The notes under the pieces: generated by a model
Told to the model about the DNA's origin: nothing
The model's database searches: none
What the model saw: only the letters and a program-made list of their open reading frames with translations
Assembly (NCBI GenBank): GCA_965199555.1
Contig: CBDASJ010000017.1
Location: 124,001 to 188,000 of the forward strand
DNA length: 64,000 nucleotides
DNA from: LMUY01 sp965199555
GTDB taxonomy: Bacteria; Pseudomonadota; Alphaproteobacteria; Acetobacterales; Acetobacteraceae
Direction of reading: 5' to 3'
Position numbers and translations under genes: made by a program
Shown: one piece after another, positions 18,710 through 27,788 of the stretch
Layout: every line of letters begins with the position of its first letter
Position numbering within the stretch: the first letter of the stretch is position 1

Positions 18710-19845
18710 CGGTAGCGGCGCTGGTAGCGGCGGCCGAGCGAGGTCAGGATCTCATAGCCGTTCGTGCCGGCCTCGGCGGCGAGCGCGTCGACCCCGCCCG
18801 GGCCGATCAGGTCGAGCCAATCCCCTACGGCCAAGCCGGGTGCGTCCGTCACGTCGAAGGTCGAGAGGTCCATGGACACGCGACCTACCAGCGGCACGGG
18901 CCCGTCGTCAAAATAGGCGGTGGCGCGGTTGCTCAGGGCGCGAAGGAAACCGTCCGCATACCCGACCGACACGGTGGCAATCCGGCTTGGGCGAGCGGCG
19001 GTCCATTGGCCGTTATAGCCCACGCTGTCGCCCGGCTCGACGTCGCGGATTTGCAGCACACGGGCGCGCAGGCGGACGGCCGCGCGTTGCGGGTTGGGCC
19101 GACCGGGCGTGGGGTTCACGCCGTATAGTGCAGCGCCGGGCCGGGCCAGTTCGGAGTCGAACTCCGGCCCGAGGAACAGCCCGGAGGAATTGGCCAGCGA
19201 GCGCGGGGCAGGGGGCAGCCGCGCGCAGGCGGCGGCGAAGCGGTGGCGCTGGCGTGCGTTGAGCGGGTCGTCCGGCTCCTCCGCGGAGGCCAGGTGCGTC
19301 ATCACGTAGCGGATCGCGAGCCCGTCAAGCCGGCGGTGGTCGTTGGCCAGGATGTCCCACTCGCGGCCGTCAAAGCCCAGCCGGTTCATGCCGGTGTCGA
19401 CGTGCAGGATGGCGGGCAGCGGCCGGCCGGCGGTGCGGGCCTGCGCCGTCCACCGGTCCACCTCGTCCAGCGTGCCCAGCACGGGGGTGATGTCGTTCGC
19501 CGCGAAATCGGCTTCCAGACCGGGCCAGAGCCCGTTCAGCACGGCGAGCATGCCGTCCGGCACCAGGTCGCGGACCGCCAAGGCTTCGGCGGGATGGGCG
19601 GTGAAGAAGTGCCGGCAGCCCGCGGCATGCAGCGCGGGCACGACGGCGCGGGCGCCCAGGCCGTACGCGTCGGCCTTGACCACGGCGGCGGTGGGGCCGC
19701 GGCGAAGCGACTGCCAGTTGGCGACAATGGCGGACAGGTCAATTTCGAGCAGGGTGGGCCAGAGTGTGTCGGCGGCGCCCTCACCCCTCCCTCTCCCAGG
19801 GGGAGAGGGCTTGTTTTCTTCTCCCACGGCGTGGGGGTCGCCCAC
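18706..19845 (-). CDS. alr: alanine racemase with repeat-encoded N-terminus
   Basis: A 379-residue fold-type III PLP enzyme that makes D-alanine for peptidoglycan. The PLP Lys is K57 in AVVKADAYGLGA; HVDTGMNRLGF and GRVSMDLSTFDV are family motifs. Normal homology begins at WPTLLEIDLSAI, but no start codon lies there in frame. The only candidates are GTG codons at 19845 (sharing one base with the upstream TAG) and six codons later. The leader between is encoded by a CCCTCTCCC palindrome and reads KPSPPGRGRGEG. The start is therefore tentative. Confidence 0.9.
   Translation of the reverse strand: MGDPHAVGEENKPSPPGRGRGEGAADTLWPTLLEIDLSAIVANWQSLRRGPTAAVVKADAYGLGARAVVPALHAAGCRHFFTAHPAEALAVRDLVPDGMLAVLNGLWPGLEADFAANDITPVLGTLDEVDRWTAQARTAGRPLPAILHVDTGMNRLGFDGREWDILANDHRRLDGLAIRYVMTHLASAEEPDDPLNARQRHRFAAACARLPPAPRSLANSSGLFLGPEFDSELARPGAALYGVNPTPGRPNPQRAAVRLRARVLQIRDVEPGDSVGYNGQWTAARPSRIATVSVGYADGFLRALSNRATAYFDDGPVPLVGRVSMDLSTFDVTDAPGLAVGDWLDLIGPGGVDALAAEAGTNGYEILTSLGRRYQRRYR
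19789..19809. repeat. palindromic repeat inside the 5' end of alr
   Basis: CCCTCTCCC, AGG, GGGAGAGGG, preceded by CCCTCACCC (about 19779-19787). It is the same core as the repeats in cobB, cobG and cobE and is translated as residues of about 13-23 of the alanine racemase. Confidence 0.8.
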
Positions 19846-20843
19846 TAGATCAGCTTGACCAACTGCTTGCCGAAGTTGCGGCCCTTCAGCAGCCCGATGA
19901 ACGCCTCCGGCGCGCTGGCCAGGCCCTGTGCCACGGTTTCGCGGAACTTCAACTGCTTGGACGCCACCAGCCCGCCCAACTCCTGCAACGCCGCCGGCCA
20001 CTCGTCGGTGTGCTCGGACACGATGAAGCCCTGGATCAGCAGGCGGGAGATCAGGATCAGGCGGGGATTGGCCATGGTCATCGGCTGCCCGTCATAGCCG
20101 GAGATCGCGCCGCACACGGCGATGCGGCCGAACGCGTTCATCTGCGCCATCACCGCGTCCAGCACCGCGCCGCCGACATTGTCAAAATAACCGTCGATCC
20201 CCGCCGGCGCGGCCGCCTTCAGTTCGGCCTCCAACGCGCCGGCCTTGTAGTCCACGCAGGCGTCGAAGCCGAGCTCCTCCACCACGTAGCCGCATTTATC
20301 CGGCCCGCCGGCCACCCCCACCACGCGGCAGCCGTGCCGCTTGGCCAACTGGCCCACCACGCTGCCCACGGCGCCGCTGGCGGCACTCACCACGAGTGTT
20401 TCGCCCGATTTTGGCGCGCAGATGCGGTTGAGCCCGTACCAGCCGGTCACGCCGGGCATGCCGACGCAGCCGAGATAGGCGGAAAGCGGGATGGCGGTGT
20501 CGTCCACCTTCTGCATGCCCGCGCCGTCGGAGGTGCCGTATTCCTGCCAGCCGAACCCGGCCACCACCTTGTCGCCGGGCTGCCAGGCGGCATTGCGCGA
20601 TTCAACCACCTCCCCAACGGTGCCGCCGATCATCACCGCGTCCAGCGGCTGGGGCGCGGTGTAGGATTTCGTGTCGCTCATCCGGCCGCGCATATACGGG
20701 TCCAGCGACAGGAAGTGGTTGCGCACCCGAACCTGGCCATCGCCCAGCGGCGGCAGCGGCGTTGCCACCAGGCGGAAATTGGCCGGGCTGGGCGCACCGT
20801 CCGGGCGGCTGGCGAGCAGGATTTGATGGTTGGTGTCGGACAT
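19845..20843 (-). CDS. NADP-dependent oxidoreductase (MDR family, leukotriene B4 dehydrogenase type)
   Basis: A 332-residue medium-chain dehydrogenase/reductase without catalytic zinc ligands. Family features are LSLDPYMRGRM, the nucleotide-binding SAASGAVGSVVGQLAK, and FDNVGG in the Rossmann domain. E. coli CurA and prostaglandin reductases are relatives that reduce enones with NADPH. The start at MSDTNHQ fits the family. Its TAG stop shares a base with the likely alr GTG. Confidence 0.9.
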   Translation of the reverse strand: MSDTNHQILLASRPDGAPSPANFRLVATPLPPLGDGQVRVRNHFLSLDPYMRGRMSDTKSYTAPQPLDAVMIGGTVGEVVESRNAAWQPGDKVVAGFGWQEYGTSDGAGMQKVDDTAIPLSAYLGCVGMPGVTGWYGLNRICAPKSGETLVVSAASGAVGSVVGQLAKRHGCRVVGVAGGPDKCGYVVEELGFDACVDYKAGALEAELKAAAPAGIDGYFDNVGGAVLDAVMAQMNAFGRIAVCGAISGYDGQPMTMANPRLILISRLLIQGFIVSEHTDEWPAALQELGGLVASKQLKFRETVAQGLASAPEAFIGLLKGRNFGKQLVKLI

Positions 20844-20881
20844 GGCGGATGGCCTCTGGTTCGGCGCGGAGCCTAGCCCGA

Positions 20882-22375
20882 TCACCCGTCGCTGTGCACC
20901 AGGTCCAAATCAGCGAAGCGGGTGAACTCGCCCTCGAACAACAGGTCGATCTTGCCGGTCGGGCCGTGCCGCTGCTTCTCGATCAGCAGCTCCGCCCGGT
21001 TGTGCACCCGCTCCATGTCCTGCTGCCACTTGTCCATCGCGGCGTTGAACTTGTCGTCGGAGTCGAACTGCGCCTGCTTGGGGCCGCGCTGCTGGAGGTA
21101 GTACTCGTCGCGATAGATGAACAGGACGCTGTCGGCGTCCTGCTCGATGGTGCCCGATTCGCGCAGGTCCGAGAGCTGCGGCCGCTTGTCTTCGCGCTGC
21201 TCCACCGCGCGGGATAGCTGGGACAGTGCGATCACCGGCACCGCCATTTCCTTGGCGATGGCCTTCAGACCCTGGGTGAACTGGCTGATCTCCAGCACGC
21301 GGCTTTCCGGCCGTGTGCCGGCGGAGGGGCGCATCAGTTGCAGGTAGTCGATGATCACCAGGCTCAACCCGCTGACCCGCTTCAGCCGGCGGCAGCGGGT
21401 GCGCAGCGCCGAGATCGAGATGCCCGGCGTTTCGTCGATGTGCAGCGGCAGGCCGGCCACCTCGCGGCTGACCTGGACGAAGCGGTCGAAATCCCGCTGC
21501 GCGATGTCGCCGCGGCGGATCTTGTCGCCGGACACGCGGGCTTCCTCCGCCAACAGGCGCAGCGCGATCTGCTCCGCGCTCATTTCCAGGGTGAAGAATG
21601 CGACGCTGCCCTTCGGCACGTCGTCGCCGTGGCCGCCCGCCCGGGACTCCGCCAGCAGAGCGCGGGCGGCGCCGAAGGCGATCTTCGTGGCCAGCGCCGA
21701 CTTTCCCATGCCGGGCCGACCGGCCAGCACCATCAGGTCGGACGGGTGCAGACCGCCCATCTTCTTGTCCAGGTCGCGCAGGCCGGTGGCCAGGCCGGAC
21801 ACGTGGCCGGGGCGGTGGAAGGCGCGTTCGGCGCCCTGGATCGCCATGGTCAGCGCCTGCTCGAACACGATGAAGCCGCCGGACGTCACGCCCTTGTCGG
21901 CGATGTCGAACAGCTTCTGCTCGGCGGCCTCGACCTGGGTCTTGCCGTCCATCTCCGGGTCGGCGCCGAAGGCGTTGTTCACGACCTCCTCGCCCACCTC
22001 GATCAACTGGCGGCGCAGCCAGGCGTCGTGGATGGCGCGGCCGTACTCGCCGGCATTGATGATGCCCACCATCGCGGTGAGCAACTGGGTCAGGTAGCTG
22101 GTGCCCCCCACCTCATCCAGCACGCCGCTATGTTCGAACTCGGCGCGCAGGGTGATGGCGTCCGCAAGCTGGCCGTTGTTCACCCGGCGGTGGATGGCGG
22201 CGAAGATCCGTCCGTGGATCGGGTCGGCGAAGTGCTCCGGCGCGAGGAACTCCGCCACCCGCTCATAGGCGCGGTTGTTGGCAAGCAGCGCGCCGAGCAG
22301 GGCCTGTTCCGCCTGGACGTTGGATGGCGGCAGCCGTTGGGACAGGCCGAGCAGGGGGGTGTCGATGACGTTCAT
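20882..22375 (-). CDS. dnaB: replicative DNA helicase DnaB
   Basis: A 497-residue hexameric helicase that unwinds DNA at the replication fork. The N-terminal domain (about residues 15-120, PPSNVQAEQALLGALL) and the RecA-like C-terminal domain are present, with Walker A AGRPGMGKSAL near residue 220, Walker B SLVIIDYLQLM and the LSQLSRAVEQREDKRP motif. No intein or insertion is seen. Length is normal. Confidence 0.97.
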   Translation of the reverse strand: MNVIDTPLLGLSQRLPPSNVQAEQALLGALLANNRAYERVAEFLAPEHFADPIHGRIFAAIHRRVNNGQLADAITLRAEFEHSGVLDEVGGTSYLTQLLTAMVGIINAGEYGRAIHDAWLRRQLIEVGEEVVNNAFGADPEMDGKTQVEAAEQKLFDIADKGVTSGGFIVFEQALTMAIQGAERAFHRPGHVSGLATGLRDLDKKMGGLHPSDLMVLAGRPGMGKSALATKIAFGAARALLAESRAGGHGDDVPKGSVAFFTLEMSAEQIALRLLAEEARVSGDKIRRGDIAQRDFDRFVQVSREVAGLPLHIDETPGISISALRTRCRRLKRVSGLSLVIIDYLQLMRPSAGTRPESRVLEISQFTQGLKAIAKEMAVPVIALSQLSRAVEQREDKRPQLSDLRESGTIEQDADSVLFIYRDEYYLQQRGPKQAQFDSDDKFNAAMDKWQQDMERVHNRAELLIEKQRHGPTGKIDLLFEGEFTRFADLDLVHSDG

Positions 22376-22452
22376 GCGGCCCGATGGTAGCCCAACCGCG
22401 CGGCGACGGCACGCCCGCGGCCTGTGGATGGCTGTGGATCAGGGGGATGGTT

Positions 22453-23700
22453 TCAGTCGGCGTCTTCCCGCGCCACCTGCCGCACCTGCTCCGCCGCTGC
22501 GATGTAGTCGCGGGTCAGCGGCACCGTGCGCAGTTCGCGCGTCACCTGCATCTGCCACACCATGTGGGTCAACCGCCGGAAGGCCAACTCGCTGCCGGCC
22601 AGGTAGAACTCGAACATGCGGCAGAACCGCTCGTCATACAGCGCGGCCGCTTCGGCCCGGCGGGCGGCGAACCGACGCCGCCAATGCCGCAGCGTGTCCG
22701 CGTAATGCAGCCGCAGGATCTCCACGTCGGTAGCGATCAGGCCGCTGCGCTGAACGGGGGGGAACACCTCGGACAAAGCAGGGGAGTAGCCGCCGGGGAA
22801 GATGTAGCGGTTGATCCACGGGTTGGTGGTGGCCGGCCCGTCGGAGCGGCCGATCGCGTGCACCAGTGCCACGCCGCCCGGCGCCAGCAGCCGGTGAACC
22901 GTTTTGAAGAAGGCATCGTAATGGTTGATGCCGACATGCTCGAACATGCCGACCGACACGATGCGGTCGAATGTCTCGGTCAGCGTCGGGTCGCGGTAGT
23001 CCAGCAGCTCGAAGCGCACGCTATCGGCAAGTCCGGCGTCCTCGGCGCGGCGTCGGGCGCGGGCAAGTTGCTCCGTGCTGAGTGTCACGCCCAGGACGCG
23101 GGCGCCGTAATCGCGGGCCAGCGTCAATGCCATGCCGCCCCAGCCGCAGCCGATGTCAAGCACCGACAGGCCGGGTCGGGTCAGCATCAGCTTGGCGGCG
23201 ATGTGCTGCTTCTTGGCCCGCTGCGCTTCCTCCAGCGACTCGGCGCCGGTCGGGAAATACGCGCAGGAATATTGCCAGTCCGCATCTAGGAACAGGGCGT
23301 AGAGGTCGTCGCCGAGGTCGTAGTGATGGGCCACGTTCCGGCGCGATTGTCGGGCCGGATTGAACTGCGACCAGCGGCGGATCGCCGTGCGCACCATGTC
23401 GTGGAACTCAAGCCCGGGATGGGCCCCGCCGGACCCGAGATTGGAGCACATGACGTCCAGCACGTCGTAGATCGTGCCACCAAGCGGCACCAGCGTCCCA
23501 TCCATGTAGCATTCGCCGACGGTGAGCGCCGGATCGGCGACCAAACGCCGGAGCGCCTTGGCGGTGCGGATTTCCACACCGGCTTCCGGACCCTCGCCGC
23601 CCGAATAAGTGACGAGGGCGCCGTCCGGATAGCGCACGGACAACCGGCCGTGGGTGACGAAGCGCCGTAGTATCGCATCCAGAACCTTACGCATTTCCAC
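22453..23700 (-). CDS. cfa: cyclopropane-fatty-acyl-phospholipid synthase family methyltransferase
   Basis: A 415-residue SAM-dependent enzyme that adds a methylene across cis double bonds of membrane lipids. The SAM-binding motif is VLDIGCGWGGMAL near residue 178. NVAHHYDLGDDLYALFLD, QYSCAYF and SVGMFEHVG are characteristic CFA synthase stretches. An N-terminal lipid-binding domain of about 110 residues precedes the methyltransferase fold. A start at the second Met (MRKVLD) is equally possible. A palindrome lies immediately upstream. Confidence 0.92.
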   Translation of the reverse strand: MEMRKVLDAILRRFVTHGRLSVRYPDGALVTYSGGEGPEAGVEIRTAKALRRLVADPALTVGECYMDGTLVPLGGTIYDVLDVMCSNLGSGGAHPGLEFHDMVRTAIRRWSQFNPARQSRRNVAHHYDLGDDLYALFLDADWQYSCAYFPTGAESLEEAQRAKKQHIAAKLMLTRPGLSVLDIGCGWGGMALTLARDYGARVLGVTLSTEQLARARRRAEDAGLADSVRFELLDYRDPTLTETFDRIVSVGMFEHVGINHYDAFFKTVHRLLAPGGVALVHAIGRSDGPATTNPWINRYIFPGGYSPALSEVFPPVQRSGLIATDVEILRLHYADTLRHWRRRFAARRAEAAALYDERFCRMFEFYLAGSELAFRRLTHMVWQMQVTRELRTVPLTRDYIAAAEQVRQVAREDAD

Positions 23701-23724
23701 CTCCCTCTGCCGGCGCGAGGGAGG
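23700..23724. repeat. inverted repeat between cfa and rplI
   Basis: CCTCCCTC, a 9-base spacer, GAGGGAGG: an 8-bp perfect stem immediately upstream of cfa and downstream of rplI. It resembles the other C/T-rich palindromes but has a different core. It could act as a terminator-like hairpin for the ribosomal operon or be part of the cfa leader. Confidence 0.5.
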
Positions 23725-23813
23725 TTAAGATGGGTGATCCAGACGCGCCCGTCAAAAGGCGGTGTTCGGGCGGAAGTGCTTAACTGTTATTCCGCCCGCG
23801 TATCACCGGCTGT

Positions 23814-24395
23814 TCAGGACGGCAGCGTTCCCGGCTCCAGCCCTGGCTCGAACAAGGCCGCGATATCCTGGTCCGCGGCGGCATCCTCGTCCTCGTTGGC
23901 TTGGCCAACGCGCTCGCCGCGCGCCTGCTTTTCCGCCTCTTCCGGGCTGCGGGCGACGTTCGCGGTGATGGCGATCGTCACCTCCGGGTGCAGCACGACC
24001 CGGACGGTGGCCAGGCCCAGCGACTTGATCGGGTGGTCCAGAACGACCTGCTGGCGCGTCACGGTCAGCCCGGCCGCGATGCAGGCGTCGGCGATGTCAC
24101 GCACCGTGACCGAGCCGTAGAGGCTACCGGCGTCGCTGGCCTGGCGGATCACCACCACGCTCATCTGCCCGATCCGCTCGGCGATACGCTCGGCTTCCTC
24201 GCGGCGGCGCAGGTTTTGCGCCTCCAGTTGCACGCGCTGCTGCTCGAACAGCTCGCGGTTCGCCTTGTTGGCGCGGGTGGCCATCTTCTGCGGCAGCAGG
24301 TAGTTGCGGGCGTAGCCGGGCTTAACCCGGACGACGTCGCCCATCTGCCCCAGCTTTTCCACCCGTTGCATCAGTATCAGTTCGACGGCGGCCAT
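23814..24395 (-). CDS. rplI: 50S ribosomal protein L9
   Basis: A 193-residue L9. The N-terminal domain is clear (VELILMQRVEKLGQMGDVVRVKPGYARNYLLP, shown here in part), followed by the long helix and C-terminal rRNA-binding domain. The C-terminal 45 residues are an acidic extension beyond the usual length of about 150, as seen in several alphaproteobacteria. It is third in the rpsF-rpsR-rplI operon. Confidence 0.96.
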   Translation of the reverse strand: MAAVELILMQRVEKLGQMGDVVRVKPGYARNYLLPQKMATRANKANRELFEQQRVQLEAQNLRRREEAERIAERIGQMSVVVIRQASDAGSLYGSVTVRDIADACIAAGLTVTRQQVVLDHPIKSLGLATVRVVLHPEVTIAITANVARSPEEAEKQARGERVGQANEDEDAAADQDIAALFEPGLEPGTLPS

Positions 24396-24407
24396 GTTGG
24401 GCTCTCC

Positions 24408-24698
24408 TCAGGCCAGGATGTAGGGCAGCAAAGCGAGGGTGCGGGCGCGCTTGATGGCCTGTGCCAACTCCCGCTGCTTCTTGGCCGAGACCGCGGTGAT
24501 GCGCGACGGCACGATCTTGCCGCGCTCGGACAGGAAGCGGGACAGCAGGCGGACGTCCTTGTAGTCGATCTTCGGCGCACTCGGGCCGGAGAACGGGCAG
24601 GACTTGCGGCGACGGTAGAACGGGCGGCGGGCGCCCACGGCGGAGCGCCGAGCAGCCGGATTGACGTCGCCATCGGCGGCGGAGGTCTGGTCGGACAT
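24408..24698 (-). CDS. rpsR: 30S ribosomal protein S18
   Basis: A 96-residue S18 with the family core RRKSCPFSGPSAPKIDYKD, LLSRFLSERGKIVPSRITAV and the basic C-terminus RELAQAIKRARTLALLPY. It binds S6 and 16S rRNA on the platform of the small subunit. It lies between rpsF and rplI with gaps of 6 and 12 bp. The first 20 residues are a less conserved Ala/Asp-rich extension. Confidence 0.96.
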   Translation of the reverse strand: MSDQTSAADGDVNPAARRSAVGARRPFYRRRKSCPFSGPSAPKIDYKDVRLLSRFLSERGKIVPSRITAVSAKKQRELAQAIKRARTLALLPYILA

Positions 24699-24704
24699 AG
24701 CGGC

Positions 24705-25178
24705 TTATTCCTCGCCAGGGTTGAACGACGGGCGGTCTTCGCGGCCAAAATCGTCGCGCGCGCGGAATTCCTCGCGGTCGTCGAAGCCACGCTTGCGCCC
24801 GCTTTCGAAGCGGCCGGCCGGCTTCGGCCCGCGGAATGAGCGCTCCCGGTCATCGGATTTGCGCGACAGGATGGCGGACGGCTCGTCGTTGATCTCGTCC
24901 ACGCGGATGGTCATGAAACGCAGCACGTCCTCGTTCAGGCCGAGCTGGCGTTCCATCTCGTTGATCGAGGCCGGCTTGGCGTCGAGGCCGAGCAGCATGT
25001 AGTGGCCCTTGCGGTTCTTCTTGATCCGGTAGGCAAGGGAGCGCAGGCCCCAATACTCGCGCTTCTTCACCGACCCGCCTTCGCCTTCAAGCTGGCTGGC
25101 GATGGTGTCGGCGACGGTTTCGACCTGTTGCTGCGTGACATCGTTGCGCGCGATCAGCACGCATTCGTAAAGTGGCAT
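24705..25178 (-). CDS. rpsF: 30S ribosomal protein S6
   Basis: A 157-residue S6. MPLYECVLIARNDVT and the YWGLRSLAYRIKKNRKGHYMLLG core are diagnostic. The last 50 residues form a charged, Arg/Asp/Phe-rich tail, a feature of many alphaproteobacterial S6 proteins. First gene of the rpsF-rpsR-rplI operon; a promoter probably lies in the 140-bp gap upstream, but I see no clear -35/-10 pair. Confidence 0.96.
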   Translation of the reverse strand: MPLYECVLIARNDVTQQQVETVADTIASQLEGEGGSVKKREYWGLRSLAYRIKKNRKGHYMLLGLDAKPASINEMERQLGLNEDVLRFMTIRVDEINDEPSAILSRKSDDRERSFRGPKPAGRFESGRKRGFDDREEFRARDDFGREDRPSFNPGEE

Positions 25179-25319
25179 GGATGGTCCCTATGGCTGGATC
25201 GGCCCGGAAATGGGCATAGCCGGGGGGCCGCCAAAGCACCCCAGCAGGGAGGCGCGGCTTGAAGCACGGCCGGCAGGGGAAAGCAAGGCTTGGCCCGTCA
25301 GATGACTGGCGATCGGACC

Positions 25320-25895
25320 TCAGCCCGTCTCGTCGTCTGGCGGGTTCGTCAAATCCAATCCGTCGTAAAGCTCCGCCAAGGGAAGCTCGATGCCGATTTC
25401 GGGCATGCGGATCACGGCGTCCGGCGCCAGGATGTGGCCGACCCAATCGTCTTCGATCCGCTCGAACATGGTGCCACCGACCTCCACCTGCTCCAGCATC
25501 ACGTAGCGTCGCACGGACCTGGTTGCGGCGTACTCCCGGTTCTTGATGCCACCGTCCTTGGCAGCGGTGCTCTTGCTGAGGACCTCGAAAATGACGATCG
25601 GGTCCTGCGCTACCGTTTGTCTGCGCTGGACAGGTCCGCAGGTAACATACCCATCCGGGTAACGGATATGGCCCATCACCTCGACCTTGAGGTTGCTGCC
25701 GTGCACGCGGCACGGTTTGCCTTTGAGGCGGTTCTTCAGGGCTGAGACCAGGTTCACCTGGATGGCATCGTGCTCGAACGTATCACCAGTCATCGCTTGC
25801 GGCTGGGTACCGTCGAACTCGAAGCGCAGGTCCTGACGCTCCTCCCAGTCGAGGAATTCCAGCAAGGTCATCGGCCGACGCAGTGCTACGCTCAT
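25320..25895 (-). CDS. Uma2-family (DUF820) predicted endonuclease
   Basis: A 191-residue protein of the Uma2/DUF820 family, which has a PD-(D/E)XK nuclease-like fold. Visible features are MTLLEFLDWEERQDLRFEF, the YPDGYVTC strand with the conserved Asp, and the IVIFEVLSKSTAAKD stretch carrying the catalytic Glu and a following Lys-rich region. Function in most bacteria is unknown. The start at MSVALRRP is preceded by no similarity. It is flanked by rpsF and fabD with no obvious functional link. Confidence 0.85.
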   Translation of the reverse strand: MSVALRRPMTLLEFLDWEERQDLRFEFDGTQPQAMTGDTFEHDAIQVNLVSALKNRLKGKPCRVHGSNLKVEVMGHIRYPDGYVTCGPVQRRQTVAQDPIVIFEVLSKSTAAKDGGIKNREYAATRSVRRYVMLEQVEVGGTMFERIEDDWVGHILAPDAVIRMPEIGIELPLAELYDGLDLTNPPDDETG

Positions 25896-25924
25896 GAGGG
25901 CAGCGTAACACTGTGGAACATCGT

Positions 25925-26869
25925 CTAAAACAGTTTCAGCAATGCCTCGATCTCGGCCGGCGACCCGGCGGACGCGGCGTGAGCCTCCGGTGCGATGCGT
26001 CGGACCAGCCCGGACAGCACCTTGCCCGCGCCAAGTTCCACGAAGCTGTCGACGCCCAGCGTCGCGGCCGCCAGGACGCATTCGCGCCAGCGTACGGTGC
26101 CGGTGACCTGCTGCACCAGCAGGGCGCGGATATCCGCCGGGTCGGTGACTTTGGCGGCGGACACGTTGGCGATCAGCGGCACCATGGGCGGCGCCACCGC
26201 AGCGCCCTCCAGCGCCGCTGCCATGGCGTCCGCCGCGGGGGCCATCAGGGCGCAATGGAACGGGGCCGACACCGGCAGCAGCATCGCGCGCTTGATGCCC
26301 TGCGCCTTGGCCAGCTCCACCGCCCGCTGCACGGCTGGGCGATGGCCCGAGATCACCACCTGGCCGCCACCATTGTCGTTGGCGGCCTCCACGACCTCGC
26401 CCTCAGCCGCTTCCATGCAGATCGCGCGCGCTGCGGCCAGGTCGGTGCCCAGCAACGCCGCCATGGCGCCGTCACCCGGCGGTACGGCCCGCTGCATCGC
26501 CTCGCCGCGCAGCCGCAGCAGCCGGGCGCACTCCGCCAGTTTCAGGCTGCCGGAAGCGGTCAGGGCGCTGTATTCGCCCAGCGAGTGCCCGGCCACCACG
26601 GCGGCGCTGCGCTTCAGCGACAGGCCGCCCTCGGTTTCCAGCACCCGCAGCACCGCCAGCGAAATCGCCATCAGCGCCGGCTGCGCGTTCTCCGTCAGCG
26701 TCAGCTCTTCCGCCGGCCCTTCGAACATCAGCTTGGACAGCTTCTGTTCCAACGTGTCGTCCACCTCGCCGAACACTTCCCGCGCGGCGGCAAAGGCGGT
26801 GGCGAGGTCGCGGCCCATGCCGACGAACTGGCTGCCCTGGCCAGGAAAGGTGAAGGCGTGGACCGGCAT
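25925..26869 (-). CDS. fabD: malonyl-CoA:ACP transacylase
   Basis: A 314-residue FabD that loads malonyl groups on acyl carrier protein for fatty-acid synthesis. The nucleophile Ser96 lies in GHSLGEYS, the active-site His is in SAPFHCALM (about residue 205), and the N-terminal FTFPGQGSQFVGMG motif is intact. Length is normal. The usual neighbours fabG and acpP are not in the window. Confidence 0.96.
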   Translation of the reverse strand: MPVHAFTFPGQGSQFVGMGRDLATAFAAAREVFGEVDDTLEQKLSKLMFEGPAEELTLTENAQPALMAISLAVLRVLETEGGLSLKRSAAVVAGHSLGEYSALTASGSLKLAECARLLRLRGEAMQRAVPPGDGAMAALLGTDLAAARAICMEAAEGEVVEAANDNGGGQVVISGHRPAVQRAVELAKAQGIKRAMLLPVSAPFHCALMAPAADAMAAALEGAAVAPPMVPLIANVSAAKVTDPADIRALLVQQVTGTVRWRECVLAAATLGVDSFVELGAGKVLSGLVRRIAPEAHAASAGSPAEIEALLKLF

Positions 26870-26997
26870 GATGGTGGGACCCTGGAACTGGACGGCGGCG
26901 GATATCGCGTCCGCGGCGCAGCGCTGTCAAATCGGGTGATCGCCGGGCGGCCAACTGCTATGGATGCGCGACGCCCCGTCCGTTGGAGGCCCGTGCC

Positions 26998-27783
26998 GTG
27001 TGCCGTTTCCTTGCCTACCAGGGTGAGCCGATCCTGATCGAAACGCTGGTCTGCGCGCCCTGTCATTCCCTGGTGCACCAATCGCTGCATGCCAGCGAGG
27101 GCAAGACGGAAACCAACGGCGACGGCTTCGGCATGGGATGGTATGGCGAGCGGCCGGAGCCGGGCCTGTACCGGGAGGTGCGGCCCGCCTGGTCGGACGA
27201 GAACCTGCGCTCGCTGGCATCCCAGGTGCGGTCCGGCCTGTTCTTCGCCCATGTCCGCGCCTCGACGGGAACGGCGACCACCCGGGCCAATTGCCACCCG
27301 TTCAGCGTGGGCAGCCTGATGTTCATGCATAACGGCCAGGTCGGCGACTGGGCGCGCGTGCGCCGCCGGGTGGAGGCGATGATCCCCGACGCCCTGTATG
27401 ACCAGCGCACCGGCACGACGGATTCGGAGGCGATCTTCCTGGCCGCCGTGTCGCGCGGCCTGGCCAGCGACCCGGTGGCGGCGATCACCGCCACCCTGGC
27501 CGACATCCGGGAGGCTATGAAAACCGCCGGGATCGGCGCGCCGCTGCGCTTCACCGCCGCCCTGACGGATGGTGCGCGGCTTTGGGCCTTCCGCTGGGCA
27601 TCCGACGGCCGGCCCGCCACGCTGTACTGGCGGCAGGATGCCGGCGGCGTGGTGGTGGTGTCCGAGCCGATCGACGATGCCAAGGGCGGCTGGAGCGCCG
27701 TGCCGTCCGGCTTTGCCCTGGAGTCCGGCGCCGACCGTGCCGTCCGGATGACGCCGCTGGCGGAACGCGCGCTCGCCGCCTGA
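26998..27783 (+). CDS. class II glutamine amidotransferase (YafJ type)
   Basis: A 261-residue Ntn-type glutamine amidotransferase. Choosing the GTG at 26998 puts the catalytic Cys at position 2 (MCRFLAYQGEP) with TTGGAGG about 9 bp upstream; earlier codons would bury the Cys. NGDGFGMGWYG, FAHVRASTGT and NCHPF with FMHNGQV are family motifs. It hydrolyses glutamine, but the acceptor is unknown; relatives include YafJ and EgtC. It stands alone between divergent fabD and a convergent chemoreceptor. Confidence 0.9.
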   Translation: MCRFLAYQGEPILIETLVCAPCHSLVHQSLHASEGKTETNGDGFGMGWYGERPEPGLYREVRPAWSDENLRSLASQVRSGLFFAHVRASTGTATTRANCHPFSVGSLMFMHNGQVGDWARVRRRVEAMIPDALYDQRTGTTDSEAIFLAAVSRGLASDPVAAITATLADIREAMKTAGIGAPLRFTAALTDGARLWAFRWASDGRPATLYWRQDAGGVVVVSEPIDDAKGGWSAVPSGFALESGADRAVRMTPLAERALAA

Positions 27784-27788
27784 CCCGG

